Shown: positions 1-11,974, counted from the stretch's first letter. The stretch: 64,000 bases of DNA from Daucus carota subsp. sativus (GCF_001625215.2 NC_030389.2:470930-534929), one strand, 5' to 3'. The notes: a model not told the origin generated them from the letters alone. A program made the numbers and translations.

Positions 1-190
1 TGAGAATGCGATTATATAGATGTGTAGATTGAGTCATTATGCATTTGCAGACTAAGTGGTCTATGTCTGAAACATGTAACAAGACTTTTTTTTTACTTAA
101 TAATTTGATAGTTTGTTTGGTGTACATTTCCCCCTCTTATGTTGGAATTACATCTTCATTTGTTCTCGCCTCTGGCTGTGGATATTGTTA

Positions 191-577
191 GAGCAACTCC
201 AATGCAATGCTATACTTGGTTCTATTGCTATATTATAGCATCAAAAGTACAAAAACTCAACTCCAAAGGGGTGCTATATTTGGATGCATCCATGCTTAGA
301 TGCATCTTTGGTTCTATATTTGAAACCAAGGATGGATCCATCCATGTTGCCACATCATCAATAACTAGAAATTGGAAACTAGTTAATGAGTTAGGTAAAA
401 GTTAAAGAGTTTGTTCTATATAGAAGTTAGGTAAAAGTTAATGAGTTGGTTAGATTTGAAACTAATTATAGAACTTAGCATTGGAGTGCAAGTTTTATTT
501 TAGCACCAAAAAACATTTTTTGGTGCTATATTATAGCAATAGCAATAGATATATAGCATCTAGCATTGGACTTGCTC
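191..577. mobile_element. Tourist-like (PIF/Harbinger) MITE
   Basis: The ends are inverted copies (GAGCAACTCCAATG and CATTGGACTTGCTC) flanked by TTA on both sides (188-190, 578-580), the 3-bp target duplication of PIF/Harbinger MITEs. It has no coding capacity. It lies upstream of the first visible helicase exon, probably in an intron. Related copies lie at 16373-17135 and 16661-17035. Confidence 0.8.
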
Positions 578-1082
578 TTATTAATTGAACTTGTTCTACT
601 ATATGGTCATCATGCTATAGAAATGTATATTGAAATGGTAGATTGGTGATATTTTAATCATGTCAGCTGGTATAGCACTTGTGCTATTTCCTAAAAAAAT
701 ACCTGTCTGAAAGTTACATCGAGTAGATAAACTCTGTCATATACAGAAATTGAGAAAATATAATTAATATAACTATGATCTTGGGATTTGAGAGTTAGAT
801 TAGCACTTCAGTTTCGACTTTCGATATAAGTTAAAGTGTCTATAACCTAGTGACTTTCCCTTTCTGTTGAATGCTGTGAATCGGTAGCTAAGATAACTGT
901 AATGCCCTGTACTGCAACATTTATTATTCATATTTTGCCACTTCAAAAGCTTTAGAAGCATCACCTGCATTTGATTCAATTAATTCTCAAGCATGTGTCC
1001 TTCAACATTGCTATTTTTTATTTATGGCTGTTCATATATTACAGATTAGCCTATTTTATCAGTCGTATTTTGGATGTTGCAG

Positions 1083-4000
1083 TGTTTGACAATTGATGAA
1101 GCTGACAGAATTTTGGAAGCAAACTTTGAAGAAGAAATGAAGCAAATAATTAAAATTTTACCCAAGGTCTTAGTTCCTGGCATCCTTGTAATTTATACAA
1201 AAATCTGATATTATGTTTCATGTTACAATTATTTTGATGTTTCACCGACAGAATGTTATTTGCCTTGTTGTGTTTCACTCTAGCAATTTCGGTAAACTTG
1301 TCGTAGTATTTGAAGAAAGTGCTCAACTAACGTTACTTGTCCTTTAGTCTCTAAGTTTATCTGTTACTTGAATTGCAGGAGAGGCAAGCAGCTCTTTTCT
1401 CTGCTACCCAGACTGAGAAGGTATTGGATATATAAATCCCGCAGAGTCTTTTATACTCTACCTAGGTCCTTGATATATTGCACTTTTTTGGTAGTTGATA
1501 TATATTTGGTAGGGGAGGGGGGCTCTTCTAGCACTAGCTAGGAGTGCTTTGCCACCACTCGGGCACTGCACAGTCCTTAATTGGATTTAAATTTCAAATG
1601 CATTCTTTTGAATATCACAGTATTACACGCACAACCCAAATTTTGTTATCACTATGTCTTCTTTTTGTCTTTTCCAGGTTGCCGATCTTGCATGCTTATC
1701 CTTGAAAGATCCTGTCTACGTTGGTGTAGACGATGAAAGGAATTGGGTAAACAAATAATCTTACTCAACACATGATTATTAAATAAACTGTTGTTTGGTC
1801 ATGAATGACAAGTAATGATCTTTAGGTCACTAACGAAGGACTGGAGCAAGGCTATTGTGTTGTGCCATGTGCCAAGAGATTTATCGTACTCTATTCATTC
1901 CTAAAGCGACATCAATCCCAAAAAGTGATGGTTTTCTTTTCTTCAGTCGACTCTGTTAAATTTCATTCAGAACTGCTGTAGTACATTCACGTGGATTGCT
2001 TCGACATTCATGGACAGCAAAAGCAGCAGAAACGAACTAATACTTTCTTTGACTTCTGTAAAGCAGAGAAAGGAATGTTGTTGTGTACCAATGTTGCTGC
2101 TCGTGGTCTTGATATTCCCTCTGTGGTATGTGATTCTTTAATATTTCTGCTTATGCAGTTTGAATTCGACAGGTTGCATGAATTAAGAAGTAATACTAAG
2201 TAGAGTTAACAGTTTTATTTTGAAATTGAGATACTAGTTCATTACAAATTTACTATGCGTATAGATCTACACTTTAGTCTTGTATATATGGATAGCAATA
2301 TTTTTTGAGTAATTGTTTTAAGTGCTGTATTTCATGGTGCTCCATTATCATCGTGAGATGAGGATTTACCCTTCTAGTGCGTCTCTCTCTGACTATAGGA
2401 ACAGAACCACTATGTTACTGAATGCTAATTTGTGTTTTACATTGATTGTAGGACTGGATTATTCAGTACGATCCGCCAGATGATCGTAAGGTGTTGATCA
2501 ATTTTTTATTAATTGTTGTACACTTGTACTTGTTGCTTTAGTTTTCATGTTATAAATAAAAATATGGATATTATCAATGCATCTTGTTAAACATCTAATT
2601 TTCACCCTGTTAAACATGCTTTTGATACCTAATTCAGGAATATGTGCATAGAGTTGGTCGAACAGCTCGTGGTGAAGGTTCAAAAGGAAAGGCCCTGCTT
2701 TTCCTGACACCAGAAGAGTTGCAGTTCCTCAGCCATCTTAAGGTCTTGCATAGATTCATGGGTTAGCAATACATTAATATAGGACATATAATAATGATCC
2801 AACACTAACAAACACAAATGTTACTAGTTCTGATAATAGAGTCTTGCTATTTTCATCGACATTTTCTGTTTATCTTGTATTATTAGGTTTCTAGGTGGGG
2901 CCCATGACAATTTCTTTTTTCAAGTGCTATAATATTATTTGCAACAGTTAAGATCATTCAAGCTAGTACAAATCGTCCAAACGCATTGTTTCTTGGTTTG
3001 TTTGAATATAAATTTGATGTGGGTTAATTATATAAAAGATGACTGGTAGATAGCCATCATAAAAGTGTATGCTAAACAGCTATGTTCTTCTAAAAAGCTT
3101 TTAAACTCAAATGCTGTTTACTAAATTGTTTAAATAAAATTTGTAAATATCCATATTATTTGAATATCACATTGAATTTTCAGGCAGCTAAGGTACCTGT
3201 AAAAGAGTATGAATTTCCTGAAAAGAAGCTGGCTAATGTGCAATCTCATCTGGTAACTTCCATGTGTATATAATTATTATTTTCCTTGTAATTGTGTACA
3301 CCTCGGTGCCTTGTACAATTAACTTCTTCTTATATGTGCAGGAAAAGTTGGTGTCTAAAAATTATTATCTGAACAAGTCTGCTAAAGAAGCATATAGATC
3401 TTATGTATTAGCATACAATTCACATTCTAGCAAGGACATCTTTAATGTTCACCGCCTTGATCTGCAGGTGACTCTTAGTACTTACTGATGCAGTCTCATT
3501 TTCAGCAGTTCATCTTACATGTTAGGGATGTGAAAATAGGATCAGGGAGTCTCCAAATTCATCATTTGCTTGGATAATACTCCCCCCGTCCTGAATTTAT
3601 TGGCGGTATACCAATTTTAAAAGTCAAACTCATTTAAGTTTGTCTGCAAATTATATAATATTTATTAATAACTTTATAAATTCAAAAAGTTTATTTAATA
3701 GTAAATCAACTATAATTTTTTTTATAATTTTTATGTCTAATAATAATTAATAATTATTGGTCAAAGTTAGCTTAGTTTGACTTTAAAATTTTATATAACG
3801 CCAGTTATTATAGGACAGAGGGAGTACTTATTACTATGTGCATAGGGTTATCCTTCAATTTGGTCTGGTACTATTGGAAGTACATATGATTTTTGATTAT
3901 TAACTGCACAAAGCCATTGGTGCATTTCGATTCATCCACCAAAATTTCAAACTAGGGATACACATAAATTATTTGTGCCAGTCAGGATGGCAATTTTGCT

Positions 4001-4346
4001 GCAGTACATAACTAGAATACATAACAAATAGTTATATAATCTGTCAGTCCTTATTGCGAGATAAGTTGATCTTTATGTCTATTCTGTTTTCGGTTTGTTC
4101 AGTATCTCATTTCTATTGCATAAATTTTGTGAATGACTTTTTTGAATACTCACACAAGCCAATGACCAATTAATAAATTCTTTGCAGGGGGTGGCAGCTT
4201 CATTTTGCTTTGATAACCCTCCGAAGGTCTGTATTAACATAGACAGTGGTGCATCCAAATTCAGGAATACAAAACGAAAAGATGGACGAAGTCGAAATGG
4301 ATTCAGCAGTAGCAATCCACATGGGAACAGAAGTTCAGGCCATTGA
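1083..4346 (+). pseudogene. DEAD-box RNA helicase, HAS1/RH51-like, 3' part, interrupted by an in-frame stop
   Basis: Eight phase-0 exons with GT-AG borders can be read: 1083-1166, 1379-1420, 1678-1746, 1826-2125, 2452-2490, 2638-2742, 3184-3252, 3342-3467, plus a last exon 4188-4346 ending in TGA. They give helicase motifs in order: IDEADR (motif II), SATQT (III), [21 protein letters not shown] (V), HRVGRTARG (VI), then the C-terminal [15 protein letters not shown] and FNVHRLDL blocks typical of HAS1-type helicases, nucleolar enzymes of ribosomal RNA maturation. Two signs of decay: an in-frame TAG at 1979-1981 where family members read through between helicase motifs, and Asn for the usual Asp in TDVAARGLD. 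The N-terminal half (Q motif, Walker A) is not in bases 1-1082 and must lie left of the window or be missing. All splice sites and every other exon remain open, so a recent nonsense mutation or a base-call error is possible. Identity is firm; pseudogene status is likely but unproven. Confidence 0.72.
3580..3824. mobile_element. Stowaway-like MITE in a helicase intron
   Basis: It starts CTCCCCCCGTCC and ends GGACAGAGGGAG, flanked by TA on both sides (3578-3579, 3825-3826). These are the termini and target duplication of Stowaway (Tc1/mariner) MITEs. It sits in the last intron of the helicase locus. Confidence 0.8.
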
Positions 4347-4990
4347 TGACCAGTCCGGGAAGATGGACAGTGACACAGGTATGACACCAGAAATGATCCA
4401 ATAGCAGCTAGCTCTGATGAGCTGTGTTCCAATTTTGCGTTGAGCTTTTCTTTTTATTAATTTTTATCTAATTTATTTATAATTATACAGGCTAGTATTC
4501 ATGCTGTAGAATGTATGTCAAACACTCGGTACAAAAAATGACAATGACAATGTTAATTGTTCCCTGTTATGTAATATGGATTGAGAGAGCTTCTCTTGTG
4601 CAATATTGGTTGACCAGTTTCGTTTGCTGGGTATACTACATGACTATGTTACTATGTTGATAGTACACAAGTGTTTACATAAATTTATAGGACTATATAA
4701 ATAAAACATACAAACCACAATATTATAGTGTCATAAGGCTATAATCTATTATTATGGGTAGAAATTGAACCCTGTGTATCTTATTTTGCCCGAATGCTGT
4801 CAATATTTTCTTCCTTTCTGTTAAATTTTCGGAACTAACTAGAGTTTATTTCCTACTTTTGTAGTCATCTTCTTTACATATTTGATTACAGAAAAGCAGG
4901 ACTTGATATTCTTCCCTCATCACAATCTCATTGCGTCTAAACTCTATAGGGAATGGAACCAGGATTTAAAATAACACGGGTTGAAATTTA
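4347..4990. other. Gene-free stretch after the helicase
   Basis: AT-rich sequence 3' of the helicase stop. It probably includes the helicase 3' UTR. I see no coding signal or clear repeat. Confidence 0.5.
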
Positions 4991-5180
4991 AGTATCGGTA
5001 ACTTTGAATCTGATACAGGAAGCCCACTTGTTGTAAAAGTCCAGTATCATTTGATGAAGGAACTATCCAACCATGGTCCTCACCAACTTCAAACTCTGCA
5101 TGACAAACAACTAGAGGAAAGCTTTGAAAACAAGAGAATAATAGTATTGTGAAATCAGCTAAAACTCTTTGAATATTCAT
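4991..5180 (-). pseudogene. Phytocyanin / early nodulin-like protein fragment, frameshifted
   Basis: On the minus strand an ATG at 5180-5178 opens a hydrophobic signal-peptide-like leader (about 27 residues, ending ...LVVCHA), followed by EFEVGEDHGWIVPSSNDT, the N-terminal signature of plant phytocyanins (early nodulin-like and related secreted cupredoxins). After NDT a one-base shift is needed to continue into DFYNKWASCIRFKVTDT, the next conserved block (WASxxRFKVxDT). The reading then reaches a stop at once. The later parts of the cupredoxin fold, including the copper-ligand region and disulphide cysteines, are not found nearby. It is best read as a truncated, frameshifted relic. Family assignment rests on these two blocks alone. 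Confidence 0.6.
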
Positions 5181-6552
5181 CTTAGCTAGCAGAATGAACC
5201 AATCTTTTACTTTCCACTAGTTCTAGATTAGTAACAGAGAGAAAATATAAATACAAACAAAATGTACATACCAATGTTTGGATGCCTATATGGTGAAGAA
5301 TGGAGTTAAGCTGAGGGGGGCAAGAGAGAAAATGGGAGTTTGTTTGCTCAAGTGAATGGAGTGAAAAGTGATTATCTTTTGACTTGGTATGTAGTTGTGC
5401 GCTCAGCATTTTTGTAATTTACAATCATATATGGCATACTTTAGAATAAATAAATAATTACTCCATCCGTCGCACCCCATTGTTTATGGGGCTCTCAACT
5501 AATAATATTCCCTATAATATTATATTAAAAATACTTTTAAATAGGAATAATATTTTTATAATAGGAAAGAAAAGAAGAGATAATCATAACCACAACAATA
5601 TACACCCTCTAAAGTCTTTTTGTTGATTTCTATATATATAAAAATACATTTAATATTGAATATAAGAGTATGATACCAAAAGAAATATATTACTGCACTA
5701 GACCCCACTAATTGTTTTTGTAAAAAAAAATTAATTTCATCCGATTTAATATTTATATTATTTTTTAATAATTCTACATGATTTGAGGCACAAATGATTG
5801 TAGCATTGTACTAGAAGAAACGACTATTAATGAACTGATGATTGCTAAATTGATATAAAACAAAACTTGTGATAAAAAAAAATAGAGCAACATTTCGAGC
5901 ATTACTTAAAGTTCCAATGAATTTCTGATTCTAGAAGATGCAACAATTATAAAAAGTGGTTCAGGTGAAGATCTTTTTCATGCTCACTTAGGGACTCTGT
6001 ACTTTATATCTGTCCGTCTATGTTATTTCAACTTCCAACCGTTTGGCCGGAATCAGGATCTAAACTGTGCTTTCGGTGCCATTTCCAATTGTGTTTTGCA
6101 ACCATTTTTTTTTCCTTTACAAACCTTTTATTTGCTCTAGTGTTCTCTTTTGTTAGTTGATCTTGAAAAGAGTAGCAATACTAAAACCTCTCTGCTTATA
6201 CATATATTTTAGGTGACTATTTTTGTATTTTAATTTATATTGATCGTAATTTTTTATATAATGTTTATCGAAGTTTTAAGGGTCTTCTGGTTCTTATCAA
6301 GATTATAAATAATAGCATCATTCACGAAATTCAGAATCAGAATAATGGGACTACTGATGGCACCGAAACTTCTTTCTAGAACTAGTAATATTCTGTTTGA
6401 GACGGCAGTGAAGTTTCTGTGGCCAGCCCATGTGTTTGATTAAGTCTAAAGATTGCAATATAAGTTATTAATTAATTATATACACAAGACAAGGTAACAG
6501 AAGATGGATCAATTTGTCTAGTTATACATGAGTTAATATATAATTCTTTGAT
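5181..6552. other. Gene-free stretch with one MITE-like end
   Basis: AT-rich intergenic DNA. At 5461 a Stowaway-type end (CTCCATCCGTCGCACCCC) follows TTA and resembles the elements at 36151 and 44919, but I cannot find its partner terminus. The part after about 6400 leads into the promoter of the first BAHD gene. Confidence 0.45.
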
Positions 6553-6562
6553 TATATATATA
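6553..6562 (+). promoter_or_regulatory. Probable TATA box of the first BAHD gene
   Basis: A TATATATAA run lies about 65 bases before the ATG at 6618. TATA-like motifs at similar distance (about 63-83 bases) precede the BAHD genes at 22843, 32628 and 37193, which supports the assignment. Confidence 0.5.
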
Positions 6563-6617
6563 ATGCTGCATGCAGTAGTGCAAGTAGCTTACTCTCACAC
6601 TCTTCAGCATACATCTT

Positions 6618-8102
6618 ATGGCAACGCAAAACTCCTTGGTTTTTACGGTAACAAGGCGGCCTTCGGAGCTAATAACTCCGGCAAAGCCGACCCCGCACGA
6701 CTACAAACTCCTATCCGACATTGATGATCAAGAGGGTTTTCGTTTCCAGCTCCCTTTCATTTATTTTTACCCAAAGCAAAACATACAGAAAATGGACCCT
6801 GTGAAAGTCATTAGGGAAGCACTTTCCAAAACGCTTGTATTTTACTACCCTCTTGCAGGGCGGTTGCGCCAAGGCGCTGGACGGAAACTGGGCGTGGAGT
6901 GCAGCGGAGAAGGGGTGGTGTTCGTTGAAGCTGATGCTGACGTTACACTTGAGCAATTTGGGGGTGAATTTCAGCCACCATTTCCGTGTTTCACGGAGCT
7001 TCTTTTTGATGTTCCTGGGTCAGTAGGAATTCTTGATTGCCCTCTGTTACATGTTCAGGTAGTTTTCTCACATTCCTCTTTTCAATGATTTGTTGGCTGT
7101 GATAATAATTAACTCTGTTTTCTTATGGCCTCCTTTTGATTTATTACATTGTAGGTAACTCGGCTCAGATGCGGTGGTTTTATATTAGGCTTGCGGATTA
7201 ACCATGTAATGTGTGATGGTGCTGGGCTTTTTCAGTTTATGTTTGCTCTAAGTGAAATGGCTAGAGGTGCAAGTGCCCCATCTATTCTTCCGGTGTGGCA
7301 AAGAGAACTGCTCAACGCGAGGGATCCACCTCGTGTTACATGCAACCACCACGAGTACGATGATGGAGATGTAACAAACCGAGCCACCACACCTGATGAT
7401 AAAATGGTCCATCGCTCATTCTTCTTCGGAGCCAACGAGATTCTTGCTCTCCATGGACTGATTCCTCGTAACTTTATGATCACGTGTTCTACCTCTGAAG
7501 TGCTTACTGCTTTCTTATGGCGGTGCTACACTCGTGCCCTACGGCCTAGCCCTGAAGAGAAGGTTCACTTGCTCTATCTTGTCAGTGCTCGTAGCAAATT
7601 TAATCCTCCACTGCCCAGGGGATACTATGGAAATGCATTTGCATCTCCAGCTGGTTTTATGACAGCCAAAAAGCTTTTCAAGAGTTCAATTGGTCATACC
7701 ATAGAATTTGTTAAACAACTTAAAAGAGATGTCACGGAGGAGTACATGAGATCCGTCACTGACCTGATGGTTTTGAAAGGACGGAAACCTAATTCCATAG
7801 TTGCGCGAAGCTTAATCGTGTCAGACATAACACGGGCACCATTTGGAGACATTGATTTGGGGTGGGGAAAACCAGTCTATGGTGGCCCGGCCAAAGGCGG
7901 GTTGGGTGGCGACCAGCCTGTGGCAACATGTAGTTACCTATCATTCAAGAACAAGAATGGTGAGAATGGAATTTCGGTGACAGTTTGCTTACCGGCTTCT
8001 GTTATGGCAAATTTCGGGGTGCAACTTGATAGCCTGTGGAAGAATAAGGGTCTCTTTGTCATTGATAATAATAGTTCACTTCATATCGAATCAGCACTAT
8101 AA
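6618..8102 (+). CDS. BAHD acyltransferase 1 (benzyl alcohol O-benzoyltransferase-like)
   Basis: Two exons, 6618-7058 and 7155-8102, joined by a 96-base phase-0 GT-AG intron, give 462 residues, the usual BAHD length. It opens with the clade signature [25 protein letters not shown] in register with benzyl alcohol O-benzoyltransferase and methanol O-anthraniloyltransferase proteins. The catalytic HxxxD is H164-VMC-D168, and the DFGWG structural motif appears as DLGWG (381-385), followed by the conserved KPVYGGP. Family enzymes transfer an acyl or aroyl group from CoA to an alcohol in the cytosol; the actual donor and alcohol cannot be read from sequence. The ATG at 6618 is the first in frame and its 5' context (CATACATCTTATGGCAAC) resembles that of the gene at 22843. 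It has the shortest intron of the array. No defect seen. Confidence 0.92.
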
Positions 8103-8391
8103 CTGAAAAAGTGTGATATTTCCAGGCCTATCATATTTGTTTCTTTGTGTTTTGAGGTCCAATTCCTACTCATGCATACCATTTTAATTAAAATGTTTAT
8201 ACCTATTACACTTCAGCTGATGATCAAATTTGGTGATTAAGCAACTATATATATGATGAAGAATAAAAACATTGTGATAATTTGGCAAGCTTTTTTGAAC
8301 ACCGAAGTGTCATCTATGTTTCAGTACTATTTTAAGAGGACTTAGCAAGTATATACTCTCAAATTTTTGTCAAACTCTCCACCATTTTATC

Positions 8392-9943
8392 ATGGAAACA
8401 CAAGATCAGCCCTTGGTTTTCACAGTAACAAGACGCTCACCAGAGCTCATACGTCCTGCAAAACCAACCCCGCACGAATACAAACTCCTTTCCGACAGAG
8501 ATGATCAAGAGGGTCTCCGTTTCCAGATTCCAGTCATTTTATTTTACCAAAATAAAAATGATGTAGAGAAAATGGACCCCGTGAGTGTCATTAGGGAAGT
8601 CCTTTCCAAAACTCTTGTGTTTTACTACCCTCTTGCTGGCCGGCTACAAGAAGGTGGAAAGAAACTGTGCGTAGAGTGCACGGGAGAAGGAGTGATGTTC
8701 GTTGAAGCTGATGCAGACGTCACACTTGACCAATTTGGTGATGAACTTGGGCCACCTCTTCCATGTTTTGATCAACTTCTTTTTGATGTACCTGGATCTA
8801 CCGGAGTTCTTGATTGCCTTCTAATCCACATTCAGGTAATTCAGTTTATTGTAATTTCGTACAAATTGATGTGTTAAGTTTTGATTGGAATGAGGCCCCT
8901 GTATTCACATAAATAGCGTCAATTAAAACATCTCAGCTCAATTGTCATGTTATTTTGTACAAAATTTTGTAGTCAATTTTGTGCATGTAGCATTACTCTA
9001 TTAATCCATACAAATCCAATTACATTTGATGATAATACAGGTAACCCGGCTCAAGTGCGGAGGATTCATATTTGCCTAGCGCATGAACCATGCAATGTGT
9101 GATGCACTGCTTTAGGTGAAATCGCCAGAGGTGCAAGTGCTCCTTCAATTTCACCTGTGTGGCAAAGAGAACTACTTAACGCAAGGAATCCACCCCGTGT
9201 CACGTGCAGTCGTGCACACATCCTCAGTTTAATTCTGTAGCTAGCCTCGACATACCTCTTGATGACATAGTCCATCGTTCATTTTTCTTTGGCCCTGCTG
9301 AGATTTCTACCCTCTGTCAGTCGGTTCCTCCTGAGCTTGGCAAGTTTTCATCCTTTGATCTTCTCACAGCTTGCTTATGGTGGAGTTGCATTCGTTCCCT
9401 GCATCTTGACCCTGAAGAAGAGGTGCGATATGTTGTCTAATCAATGCATGCGCAAAATTCAATCCTCCTCTCCTGCCTAAGGGATACTATGGGAATGCAT
9501 TTGTGAGCCCAACAGCTATAACAACAGCGGGAAACCTTTGTCAGAATCCAATTGGACATGCACTGAAACTTGTCAAGAAAGCAAAAGAACATGTCACAGA
9601 AGAGTACATGAAGTCTCTGGCTGATTTAATGGTTTTAAAAGGGCGGCCTCAATTCAGTACCTCGGCAAGAATTTATGTGGTGTCAGACGTGAGACATGCC
9701 GGATCTGGGGAAGTCGATTTTGGGTGGGGAAAACCAGCTTATGGTGGTCCAGTCAGAGGTGAGGTGATGGTTAGTTCTTACATATCAGTTAAGAACAAAA
9801 AGGGAGAGAATGGAACTTTGGTGCCAGTTTACTTGCCATCATTTGCAATGGAAAGATTTGTAGTGGAACTTGATAGAATGTTGAAAAACAATGATCAATC
9901 AGTCATTGGCGACACTTCACTTCATATCAGATCAGCACTATAG
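8392..9943 (+). pseudogene. BAHD acyltransferase pseudogene 2
   Basis: It begins only 289 bases after BAHD 1 stops. Exon 1 (8392-8835, 148 codons) is open and normal. Exon 2 begins at 9041 after a consensus acceptor but is broken: TAG at 9077-9079 in the predicted frame; loss of roughly 30 bases around 9104-9110, which removes most of the segment after HAMCD (family AAGxVQF) and shifts frame; a small insertion near 9205 in the RVTCxHxxY segment; and indels around 9425-9475 after PEEEVR. The rest (about 9479-9943) is open again and ends in the family C-terminus ...TSLHIRSAL, with intact [13 protein letters not shown]. Several independent lesions make this a true pseudogene, not a sequencing error. 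A transcript could still encode the N-terminal half alone. Confidence 0.9.
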
Positions 9944-10129
9944 ATTTTTACTGCACTTGGTCAGCCTGGATGTTGGTGAAAGAAAAATATGTTTGCAAGA
10001 AGAAATCGAACCTTAATCATGCATTGATTTTATTTAAGTTCATAGTAGACCAGTAGTATCTCAGTCTGAGAAACCCCAAATTTTTTCTCCAAAATTTTTC
10101 TCAAATATTGAGTTGTCAATATATAAATG

Positions 10130-10308
10130 GGAAAATGCTTGGTGCACATAATTGTATACAAAAACATATACATAATGACATGGGGTGGATTTTAATTGGA
10201 TGGCCCCCTGCATTTACACCAACCACCCCAATTAAAATCCACCACATCACTTGCCACATCATTATGTACAAATTTTCTGTACACAATTGTGTGCACCTAG
10301 CACTACTC
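10130..10308. mobile_element. Foldback MITE with 9-bp target duplication (MULE-like)
   Basis: A 179-base hairpin: GGTGCACATAATTGTATAC near the left end pairs with GTACACAATTGTGTGCACC near the right, and GGTGGATTTTAATTG pairs with CAATTAAAATCCACC in the middle. It is flanked by exact ATATAAATG repeats (10121-10129 and 10309-10317). The 9-bp duplication fits a Mutator-like non-autonomous element. The symmetry explains the mirror-image ORFs on both strands here. Confidence 0.75.
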
Positions 10309-10579
10309 ATATAAATGATAACTTTTTTGATAATAATATGGTATTCTGCCTACATACATATGCGCTCCCAAATTAAAATTGGTCATATGTTCATATTATT
10401 TGGCAAACATTTAAGAAACCCAGTACTCCCCTTTCGATTTTAATCTCGTTCAAAGTTTTATAAAAGTAGATAATTATTTTATTAATATTATTTAATGGAG
10501 GATGCATATTTTTGTCACGATCAATAATCATATAATTATTATTTTTAGTATTGTTAAAATGGATCATATTAAAGTTCTT

Positions 10580-11030
10580 TTAAAAAATCCGCGTCTTTCA
10601 TTACCCCAGAATTCACATGAGACATAACATCCACATAGCAATTTAGCTCTCAAGAAAAACGAGCAGATTGTATGAGCCCTCCTGCTAGTTAACCTTCTAA
10701 CATGAATTAACCTAAAATGATCAGTAGCAGATAAAAGTTTTGGACGAACACTCATCAATAACATGGTCCAACTCTGTGCGATAAGAAATGTCTCCGATAA
10801 TTGCTTGCACCGCAATGAGTGAGTCAGACCCGATTCCACCACCAAGCCAAAGCCTCAAGGATTCCTAGTACCTCAACCGACACCTCCCTATTGATTCGCA
10901 TCATTTGATCACCTTTAAATGCACCAACATGATTTCTCAGCACCCAACCACCTGAAAACGATGGTGAGCCCAGAACTATTGATGCGTGCACATTAAGCTT
11001 CAAATATTGAGTTGAACCTCCTTTTCCTTC
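10580..11030 (-). pseudogene. RNase H-like (RVT_3) domain relic
   Basis: On the minus strand, pieces in changing frames line up in order as a plant RVT_3 / RNase H-like domain: LKLNVHASIVLGSPSFSGGW then VLRNHVGAF (first Asp replaced by His), EVLGILEALAWWWN, then VVES in a second frame, SDSLIAVQAIIGDISYRTEL in a third, and FRLIHVRRLTSRRAHTIC back in the second. Such domains occur in LINE-type retrotransposons and in free-standing host copies. Several frameshifts and the lost catalytic residue show it is dead. I see no reverse transcriptase next to it. Confidence 0.65.
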
Positions 11031-11388
11031 TCTCTCTCGCTTGCCAATCAATTTCGAATATTTAAATATTAAAATATTTCTATTCACCATGCATTCAACA
11101 AAATTATCCCCCTCCCTTGCCACTTGCCAGCAACCTCTTGTTCCAATGTCTCTCGCGCTCTCTTTACATTATTTGAACTCTGATCGATTAAAGACAAGTC
11201 ATCCATTGGAAAATTCAACAATTTCGAAAGTAAAATATCAAAACAATTCCAAGTAATAGTTAAAGAAAAGGACATAATCTTTATAAAAACATTAACGTCC
11301 AAGAAATAGGACTGAAAAACTTTTCACTCTTTCAAGCAGAGCTTAAGTTTTTTTAGAAACATTACAGAAGCAGCATAATCGAACTACA

Positions 11389-11655
11389 TTACTGCAACAA
11401 TGGTTTGGCTCGGATAATGCTAATTCTTAGTCGAATTTTACTCCCATCATTTCGTGGAACGAATTCACGGAGACACTTATCGTTCGGCTTGACTCCATTC
11501 CACTTCCAGAAAGCTCTCCACCCTTTCATGAGACAGGTCCGACCATCAACCCATTTTTTAACAACTACAGGCCATGTCCTCCCTTGTTCATCGCAAACAT
11601 TTATTTTTTTTGGAAGCTTCGGGTTGAAGTCCCTGATCAAATCCGTAGGGACACG
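11389..11655 (-). pseudogene. Orphan B3 DNA-binding domain exon (REM-like)
   Basis: An open minus-strand stretch of about 88 codons reads RVPTDLIRDFNPKLPKKINV, then TWPVVVKK, WRAFWKWNGVKPNDKC and IRLRISI, the order of a plant B3 domain of the REM type. It begins right after a good acceptor (ATTGCAG), so it looks like a single inner exon. The first beta strand is absent and no companion exons or second B3 domain can be found within 1 kb either side. It may be a relic exon, or a gene whose other exons have decayed. B3 identity is fairly secure; function is unknown. Confidence 0.6.
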
Positions 11656-11974
11656 CTGCAATATTTTCGATTAGTATTTCGCAAGCAAATTCAAAACCAA
11701 ATCCCAATGGAAAATTTTGATTTCTAATGTAAATCAAACCAAAGAAGAACAAAGAACAATTTTGTAATACTTAATTGTTAAATAAAAAAATAAATGATGA
11801 TAAATAAAATAATATGATGAGTATTTGCTACTTTTAATATTCCACTCAAGGGGTTTTTCTAACCTGATATGAATTTTATAGAATTATCTCATAAATTAAA
11901 TTATTTGAATTTTAAAAATTAAAATTAATAATTTTGTTAGCGATTTAACTCTGTTGGTGGGATACTATCGTTAC

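Noticed and set aside
5182-5409. 75-codon minus-strand ORF upstream of the phytocyanin relic
   Set aside because: It has no conserved block and the relic has its own ATG and signal peptide, so it is unlikely to be an extra exon.
10108-10314. Mirror-image ORFs on both strands
   Set aside because: They arise from the palindromic MITE at 10130-10308 and have no protein-like features.
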